Positions 59,490 to 64,000 of a stretch of 64,000 nt of DNA are shown here, one piece after another; the stretch's first letter is position 1, and each line of letters starts with the position of its first letter. This DNA comes from Eleusine coracana subsp. coracana (Eukaryota > Streptophyta > Magnoliopsida > Poales > Poaceae), in contig CM064430.1 in the NCBI GenBank assembly GCA_032690845.1, positions 53,355,882-53,419,881 on the forward strand, in the 5' to 3' direction. The translations under genes and the position numbers were made by a program. The notes under the pieces are model-generated. The model was given only the letters and a program-made list of their open reading frames with translations, searched no databases and was not told where the DNA came from.

Positions 59490-59730
59490 ATAGTGATCAA
59501 AATTCTAGTCATTTTGGCAACCTTTATAAAACTATCAAAATAGAAATCATTTACCACGACATCACGATCATCGATGACCAAAACTAATAAAAAAAACGTG
59601 AGGTTCGAACCTACACCTTCATGTATTGAAAGTTGCACACAAACCACTAGGCCATAATGAATAAAGGATTTAGCTTGACTCGTGATCTTTTTAATATTTC
59701 TAGAATTTAAAATGACTAGAATCGGACGGG
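59490..59730 (-). repeat. Inverted-repeat element with a tRNA-like promoter
   Basis: The flanks 'aattctagtcatttt' (about 59,498) and 'aaaatgactagaatc' (about 59,709) are inverted repeats. Inside, the minus strand has an A-box-like 'ggcctagtggtt' (59,642-59,653) and a B-box 'ggttcgaacct' (59,601-59,611), followed by a T-run. It could be a SINE remnant or a tRNA-derived sequence inside a MITE. It does not fold as a complete tRNA by eye. Confidence 0.4.
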
Positions 59731-60594
59731 ATGCCCAAATCACCAAAAATTGGTATGGTTAATTTCTGTAATGCCCGCCAACAATAACACCTATATTAAC
59801 GGAACGATAACAGGATATGCATTGGTGACATGGCAACAAGAACCGAGCATATTTCAGATCTATCAGCTAAAACAATTATTGGTAACACGTAATCTAAATT
59901 CACAACATAATTAGAGGGGAAAACTATGTAAATCTGGTTGGAAATATGTAAAAGTATTTTGCTTACCCGAATTAACGTCAGCATTTAATTTTCTATGAAA
60001 CAATACGTAAATTAGAACATGCACGCTAGTCATGGCGCAGGTGTTCTTGCTTAGGTTTTATTCATCGCCATGTCACCAGAATAGTTGAGGTGGTCTTGCC
60101 TAGGTTTTATTCATCGCCATGGCACCAGAATAGTCGAGGTGTTTTAATCTACTTGACAAACGAACTCTGCGTCGGCTCCAACAAATCGAGTAAATTGTAA
60201 CAAACAATGTAAATTGGGCAATCATGTTTTCTTAGTTGCTCCTGCCTTCTATATTGGTTACCGGATGAAATTACTTTCTTATCTTTGATACTTTAGTACT
60301 TTCATCAATATTAAAGTACCTTTTGATTGATACCTTTAATCGTAGACCACTAGATCAAGACCAATGGACGGCTCATGTTTCTTGCGAACACCGGAAAATA
60401 TCAAGTATGGTATATGCTGCCCGTGTGCTGTTTTTTTTTCTGGCCATGGATGTAGGGCTAATTGCTATTGGTAGCGCTGCAAGGCATGTAATATAAGTGA
60501 TAAATACCGAGCAGAATATGTTGCACGGCTTTGTTTATCATGGTTGATAGCCACTGACGTGCAAGGCTAGGAAGTCTGCGATCGAGATGTCATA
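59731..60594. other. Intergenic DNA with one tandem repeat
   Basis: No gene. A 49-bp tandem duplication (60,040-60,088 and 60,089-60,137) starts 'ggtg.tcttgc.taggtttt', with five differences. Confidence 0.6.
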
Positions 60595-61150
60595 GCTGGT
60601 GGCCGGCAGTTGCGCTTGCATCCCGGAGACGATAAGCCTCCATTTTATCCACAGCACGTTTCTTCTCACGAAACTCGGAGCTCGGGTGTAGATGGCATCG
60701 GCGATCGACGATGGAGGTGGAGGGGAAGAAACACCGTATTAGGAGCCACCGACACGGCGCGGTGCTTGTCCGTCGAGGCCACGGACGACAGGGACCATCT
60801 TCCCCGCGTCCAAATCCACCAGATACACGTTCTCTGTGAGACTCTGACGAAGCACGGCTCGTCAAGTGACGGTGGACGAGCATCATATCTCCAAGAGGTG
60901 CATCGTATTACGTGTCCACGTACCGTTTATTGCCCGGCACGGCCTGGCGAGCACGGCGGCCGGTTATCTGCGGTGGCGTTCATCAGCGCCATCACGGCGG
61001 TGTTGTTGGCGATGCAGCAGAAGCGGCCTACGGACCAGCAGCCGCCGTCGATCGACCAACCTGCTCCACGTCCCGTCGCCGCGCTTCGCGACGGCCAACG
61101 AGACTTGGAAGAAAGCGAACGCGAGCGTGCAGTCTCCTTTGTGATCAAAT
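60595..61150 (-). pseudogene. F-box/DUF295 (KIB1-4) C-terminal fragment
   Basis: Read right to left in shifting frames: 'SLAVAKRGDGTWSRLVDRRR' (about 61,115-61,060), then 'CCIANNTAVMALM', then 'ENVYLVDLDAGKMVPVVRGL' (about 60,835-60,776), then 'DKMEAYRLRDASATAGHQL' (about 60,645-60,590). These are the successive beta-propeller motifs of the family in the right order. The F-box half is absent and stops and frameshifts are many. The segment resembles the piece missing from the neighbouring gene at 61,326-62,247, so the two are tandem relics. Confidence 0.72.
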
Positions 61151-61325
61151 GGGCAACACAAATAAATAAGCGCCGGGTATGCTTTGATACATTGTTTGAG
61201 GTACAGATGCTGCTGCTAAATCACATGACACAATATATAATGGTAAAAAGTAGCTACGGCATAAGTTTACACACCTCAGGCGCAAGCTTTGCACCAGAGG
61301 CCCAAACAACCGCGATCTGAAAGCT

Positions 61326-62247
61326 CTACCTATGCTCACTGCTTCCATCCACAATGTTGTACGATTCGATACGGTTGAACCTTGTCTTTTCGGCACAATC
61401 AAACCCCAAACAGAGTGCGTCGGCACTGACGGGAAAGGCCTCAGCAGCAGGTACAGAAATGGCGCGGTTCAAGCCCATAAACACGGCCCTACTACCACCC
61501 AAGCCCTTGGCAGGGACCAGAACCCCCGCGCCCAAATCCACCCCGTACACCTCGTCCTGCCTCTTGTAACATTTTTTACCTCGCGAACCCCTGTATTCGC
61601 ACAGCATGCGGTGGATCAGCATCAACTCCCCACCGCCGTTTTCGACCAGGTGAACGGTGTCTGATGACATCCGCGAAAACGGCTTGCTCTACGGGATGAC
61701 GGAAAGCGACCGCAACAGTTGACGCGTCGGCGAGACCGACGCCAGAAACCCAGAGGTAGTCACCTAAACAGCCACTCGTGCGCTGTTCCTCTGTCAGAAG
61801 CGAAGTCACCGGCGGGAGGTCGGTGAGCTGGCGCGTGAGCGGGTTGAGCAGGCGGACGACGCGCGTGGGCTCGTGCAGCAGGAGGAGGAGGCCCTCCGGG
61901 GTGAGCGCGAGCAACGTGTGGTCCGCGAGCTCCCGGAGGTCGACCCGGATGCACTCACCGGTGGTGAAGTTGATGAAGCGGCGGCGGCCGAGGGCCTTGT
62001 CTAGCACGATCCACCGCCGGGGGCGTGGAAGCGGCCGTCCAGGGCGCTGTAGCGGCGCGGGTCGGTGGAGCACAGGCGCCAGGGGCGGCAGACGGCGCGG
62101 AAGCGGAGGTAGTCGGCCACGTCGGCGGCGAGCGCGAGCTCGGCGATCAGCCCCGTCGGGCCATCCCCACCAAGGTTCGCCCAGTCCCTCTGTCTCCGTT
62201 GGTTGGGCCTTCGCGCCCCAAGCAGCAGCGGCAGGGCTTGTCGTCAT
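61326..62247 (-). pseudogene. F-box/DUF295 (KIB1-4 beta-propeller) gene, frameshifted
   Basis: F-box proteins of this type are substrate adaptors of SCF ubiquitin ligases. An ATG at 62,247 opens a 223-codon frame. Its first 32 or so codons and the part from 'PRRWIVLDKALGRRRFINFT' on are in family frame, but the F-box itself is only readable one frame over (GLIAELALAADVADYLRFRA, VCRPWRLCSTDPRRYSALDG, about 62,160-62,040). So two opposite shifts occur, near 62,170-62,190 and at the G run 62,019-62,023. A third break near 61,670-61,700 precedes the C-terminal part (KPFSRMSSDTVHLVENGG, VYGVDLGAGVLVPAKGLGG, stop at 61,326). The middle propeller segment ('AVA.pGD..W') is missing. Any product would lack a working F-box. 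Confidence 0.82.
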
Positions 62248-63605
62248 GTATCAGACTGCCGGGCACGCGCCCGGATTCTGTATTTGGCACGTTATTTGAC
62301 GACTGTTGGAGTTGGTGCGTTCGAGACCCATGCGACATACGCTTTACATCGTGTTACCATCAGAGTAGTTATTATTAGTACATTGAGTCATGGATACTTG
62401 TGGCTGACGACAGCAAGAAAGCGTTCCATTACTAATCCTAGCCTAAACAAACTCGTATTTAATCCAACACCTGATAGGCATCACTTTCCAAACCTCCGTT
62501 TCCTTGTAACTCCATCCTGGTTCTTGCATAGCTGGACTACTGCTCCAATCAGAGTAATCCATTGCCCGATCCCAGAGTTAACATAACTGAGGTTAACCGA
62601 CCAATTAACCCGGTTGACACCGGTTGGCCAGTTAACTCTCAGTTCTGTTTTAAATTTTTTAAAATTCATAAAATTTTGTATCCAACAAGACAGATGGCTA
62701 ACCAGTTAAAACTGGTCGGTTAGCAAACAAAACTGATAAATTTGAAATTTGAAAAATATATATTTGAAAATATATCAACAAAACTAGTAAAACCGACCGA
62801 CTAACCCTAAAATCGGTCGGCTGCCTCCTGACTGACGGTCACCGGAATCGAATTTTGTTCGGGTAACCGCCTGTTATTCTGCTTTTTTGGATAACCGTTG
62901 AACCGATGCTGACTGGTTACACCGGTCGGTTCGGTTATATAATCCTTGTCCAAGCCCGATCCATACCAGATGACCAGTTCCAACATCCTTGCACTGCTTT
63001 ATCTTGGCCATCTACAATATCACTCCAGACATTTTGTCGAACACCTGCGTAATCTGGAATTTGGACCGGAGTTACCCTCCGGTCAACCCCACGCGCGCCT
63101 TCCTTCTCCTGGTACCGTGCCTCACCATCACGTCAATCGAAACTCTATATAGTGTTGACGATCAAAATTGATGCTCTAGGAATAATACTAGATGTTCCGG
63201 TTTCTTAAACCTGATCGGTCGACAGATCTCACACCCGACCCGATGCAGTAATTGTGACTCATCCGCGACTCGCGCGCGTTCACACACACCCGAACCACGC
63301 CGTCAGAGAAAAGATACTCTCGCCCCTCTTCCACGGCATTTGCCACAGAATCTCAACCAACGACTACATGACCGCGCGCTTGACTCCGTGTCCATAGATT
63401 CTTTCACGCTGCAGTCAGCGTCATCTTGACGCGCCACAAGAGAGTTAGCGAGTCTCCTACGACGAACAACAGTTACAACTGACAATAGCTTATCTTGTCG
63501 ATGAATTTGCTGTATAGAATACTTAACCAGCATTTCAAAGCAGCAGGGAGATGCTAATAGAGCACACGTTTAATTTTCTACGCCGAGTGAAGTGACGCAG
63601 GAGCG
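62248..63605. other. Intergenic DNA with an 'accggt' repeat region
   Basis: No gene. Bases 62,590-62,945 are rich in 'aaccggt', 'ggtcggtt' and 'ggttaacc' in both orientations, a repetitive element of unknown class. The rest is the presumed promoter side of the lectin gene; a ctatata near 63,142 is too far upstream to assign. Confidence 0.45.
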
Positions 63606-64000
63606 ATGCTGCTGCTTCAGCCTTTGTACCTGAGCGCTACGCTCCTCCTCACGCTCACACATGGCGGCACCGCAGCACCAACTGGAAACAGAGATCGGTT
63701 CACCTACAACGGCTTCGCGGGCTCGAACCTCACCCTCGACGGCGTGGCAGCGGTGACACCGGCCGGCCTCCTGGTTCTCACCAACGGCAGCCTCCAGTCG
63801 AAGGGCCACGCGTTCCACCCGTCGACGCTGCCGTTCCGGGACCCCAATGCCACCTCCGCGGCGCGGTCCTTCTCCACCACCTTTGCCTTCGCCATCTTCG
63901 GGCAGTTCACCGACCTGAGCAGCAACGGGCTCGCCTTCTTCGTCGCCGCGGACAGGGCCGTGCTGTCCAACGCGATGTCGGGCCGGTACCTGGGCCTGCT
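63606..64000 (+). CDS. L-type lectin-domain protein, probably a receptor kinase (5' part, cut by window end)
   Basis: The ATG at 63,606 opens a frame that runs off the window (131 codons seen). Residues 1-24 form a signal peptide (MLLLQPLYLSATLLLTLTHG). The legume-lectin fold starts with RFTYNGFAGSNLTLDGVAAV, then LTNGSLQSKGHAFHPSTLPF, SFSTTFAFAIFGQF, and SSNGLAFFVAADRAVL, the order typical of L-type lectins. Two N-glycosylation sequons (NLT, NGS) are early in it. In grasses most such intronless genes continue into a membrane span and a Ser/Thr kinase (LecRK), an innate-immunity or development receptor at the plasma membrane. The kinase lies outside the window, so that part is inference. Confidence 0.9.
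   Translation, partial: MLLLQPLYLSATLLLTLTHGGTAAPTGNRDRFTYNGFAGSNLTLDGVAAVTPAGLLVLTNGSLQSKGHAFHPSTLPFRDPNATSAARSFSTTFAFAIFGQFTDLSSNGLAFFVAADRAVLSNAMSGRYLGL

Noticed and set aside
59598..59655. Functional tRNA gene
   Set aside because: A- and B-box-like motifs are present but no acceptor stem or complete cloverleaf can be drawn.
1..64000. CRISPR array, bacterial operon or viral integration
   Set aside because: No regularly spaced short repeats, no bacterial gene order or ribosome-binding sites; all retro-sequences fit plant Copia, Gypsy or LINE elements.

Overview
This window looks like nuclear DNA of a grass (Poaceae). Coding blocks are GC-rich and set in AT-rich, transposon-laden DNA. The genes belong to plant families: secreted subtilases, F-box/DUF295 (KIB1-4 beta-propeller) proteins, an L-type lectin receptor kinase and a CUE-family-like coiled-coil protein. 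LTR retrotransposons, CACTA-type MITEs, a SINE and a LINE are nested through the intergenic space. I cannot name the species from sequence alone. All calls come from reading the sequence; no database search was run.

Positions 1-30,563 form a very large inverted duplication. The core arms (1,325-7,655 and 22,583-28,915) are nearly identical, and each carries one subtilase gene, so the two genes point at each other. Outside the core the arms continue (1-1,204 against 29,457-30,563) but are clearly diverged and interrupted by indels. The 14.9-kb spacer holds a decayed Copia-type LTR element (10,437-17,038, TSD AGATG), a third diverged copy of the subtilase 3' flank (8,927-9,540), a subtilase C-terminal fragment (17,560-17,945) and an apparently intact small gene (18,122-18,793).

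Positions 30,564-35,138 contain a small two- or three-exon gene for a solitary subtilisin propeptide (I9) domain, followed by a 5'-truncated LINE. Positions 35,139-51,549 are a transposon nest. A Gypsy element has a Copia element inserted in its 5' LTR (TSD CTACT), and that Copia carries a probable solo LTR. Next to it another repeat is interrupted by a gag-protease-only LTR element (TSD CACCC), and a CACTA MITE (TSD AGT) follows.

Positions 51,550-62,300 hold more of the subtilase family: a 375-bp fragment between two 165-bp direct repeats, a full-length copy with two in-frame stops (52,908-55,220), and copies of its 3' flank. Decayed F-box/DUF295 fragments lie on the minus strand. The window ends inside an L-type lectin gene (63,606 onward).

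Every subtilase copy is broken. The two inverted copies share one 1-bp deletion, the third has two nonsense codons, and the others are fragments. The likeliest working genes are the CUE-family-like gene, the lectin gene and possibly the I9 gene. The most interesting feature is the mosaic inverted duplication and its relation to the scattered subtilase fragments and the solitary propeptide gene.
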